Shown: positions 5,678-6,229 of the stretch, one piece after another
How the letters are laid out: each line of letters opens with the position of its first letter
How positions within the stretch are numbered: the stretch's first letter is position 1
Assembly (NCBI GenBank): GCA_035267185.1
Contig: DATFLY010000124.1
Coordinates: forward strand, 1 to 6,229
Reading direction: 5' to 3'
Origin: JAUIBE01 sp035267185
GTDB taxonomy: Bacteria > Pseudomonadota > Gammaproteobacteria > Xanthomonadales > SZUA-36
DNA length: 6,229 bases
The notes under the pieces: model-generated
The model's database searches: none
The model's input: only the letters and a program-made list of their open reading frames with translations
What the model was told of the DNA's origin: nothing
Program-made: the position numbers and the translations under genes

Positions 5678-6229
5678 TTGCCCCTGCTCCGACTCGATAA
5701 TGCTTCCCTGCACTATGGCACACTGGCTCTGCTGGATGATGTTTCCCTGACCATCGCCAGGGGCGAGAAAATCGGCCTGCTGGGTCGTAACGGTGCTGGC
5801 AAAACAACTCTGCTCAGAGTGCTTGAAAGTGAGGTGCTGCCGGATAGCGGGGAACGCTGGCTCAGGCCTGGAACACGTATGGCCTGGCTGCAGCAGACCT
5901 TGCCGGAGGCTGATGGGCAGACGGTTTATGACCTGGTTGCCGGCGGCCTGGAAGAGACCGGGAAGCTATTGGCGCAATATCACCACCTGCTGCATGACAA
6001 TGATGAGCCTGACATGCAGGCACTGTCCCGGGTTCAGCAGAAAATCGAGGATTGTGACGGCTGGAAAATGCAGCAAATGGTGGAAACCACCATTTCACAA
6101 CTGGATCTGCCCGGCGAGGCCAACATGTCAGAGCTTTCCGGCGGATGGCGACGAAGGGTCGCCCTGGCACGGGCACTGGTCAGTGATCCCGACATTCTGC
6201 TGCTGGATGAGCCCACCAATCATCTTGAT
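5678..6229 (+). CDS. uup: ABC-F family ATPase, Uup-like (3' end outside window)
   Basis: Exactly 184 codons are visible before the window ends; E. coli Uup has 635 residues, so roughly 30 percent is present, covering the first ATPase domain. Visible motifs are Walker A GRNGAGKTT (36-44), the ABC signature LSGGW (153-157), Walker B ILLLDE (173-178), and the ABC-F hallmark EPTNHLD (178-184) at the very end. VYDLVAGGLEE and the sequence between Walker A and the signature follow Uup more closely than EttA or the YheS and YbiT groups. ABC-F proteins are cytoplasmic, lack membrane segments and act on ribosomes; Uup is also linked to suppressing precise transposon excision and to handling branched DNA. 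The start is taken as TTG 5678, giving MPLLRLDNASLHYG, which aligns with the start of Uup. The frame is open back to a TGA at 5588-5590 but has no ATG or GTG there. No clear Shine-Dalgarno precedes the TTG, so the start is less certain than the gene. Confidence 0.9.
   Translation, partial: MPLLRLDNASLHYGTLALLDDVSLTIARGEKIGLLGRNGAGKTTLLRVLESEVLPDSGERWLRPGTRMAWLQQTLPEADGQTVYDLVAGGLEETGKLLAQYHHLLHDNDEPDMQALSRVQQKIEDCDGWKMQQMVETTISQLDLPGEANMSELSGGWRRRVALARALVSDPDILLLDEPTNHLD

Overview
The window looks like a chromosomal segment from a Gammaproteobacterium, probably environmental or marine. This rests on overall protein style only: a DinF-type MATE transporter, an Uup-type ABC-F ATPase, a ClsC-like phospholipase D lipoprotein and a META-domain lipoprotein. 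There is no rRNA or taxonomic marker. No tRNA, rRNA, CRISPR array, insertion sequence or phage gene was seen.

Layout. Positions 1-1615 (+) carry a two-gene unit: the 3' end of a conserved protein of unknown function, then, after 5 bases, a lipoprotein with a META (HslJ-like) domain and a helical C-terminal part that faintly resembles a SurA N-terminal domain. Positions 1693-2367 hold two gene remnants placed head to head. On the minus strand is the C-terminal part of a class A beta-lactamase-like serine hydrolase. On the plus strand is the C-terminal part of a periplasmic solute-binding domain. Each lacks its 5' part and they meet near 2020-2045. The simplest reading is one deletion that removed the 5' halves and shared promoter region of two divergent genes; an assembly chimera is the main alternative. 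Positions 2378-3940 (-) encode a ClsC/cardiolipin-synthase-like lipoprotein with two HKD motifs. Positions 4140-5456 (-) encode a complete DinF-family MATE transporter with a TTG start. Positions 5678-6229 (+) encode the first 184 residues of an Uup-like ABC-F ATPase, also with a TTG start, cut by the window edge.

Functional picture. Most of the products belong to the cell envelope: two or three likely lipoproteins, a membrane phospholipid enzyme and a membrane exporter. Uup is a cytoplasmic ribosome-associated ATPase. Apart from the first two genes there is no strong sign of a shared pathway; dinF and uup are divergent and share a 221-bp intergenic region. I found no convincing new defence or mobile system. 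The most notable features are the double-truncation junction and the META plus SurA-N-like lipoprotein with its uncharacterised upstream partner.
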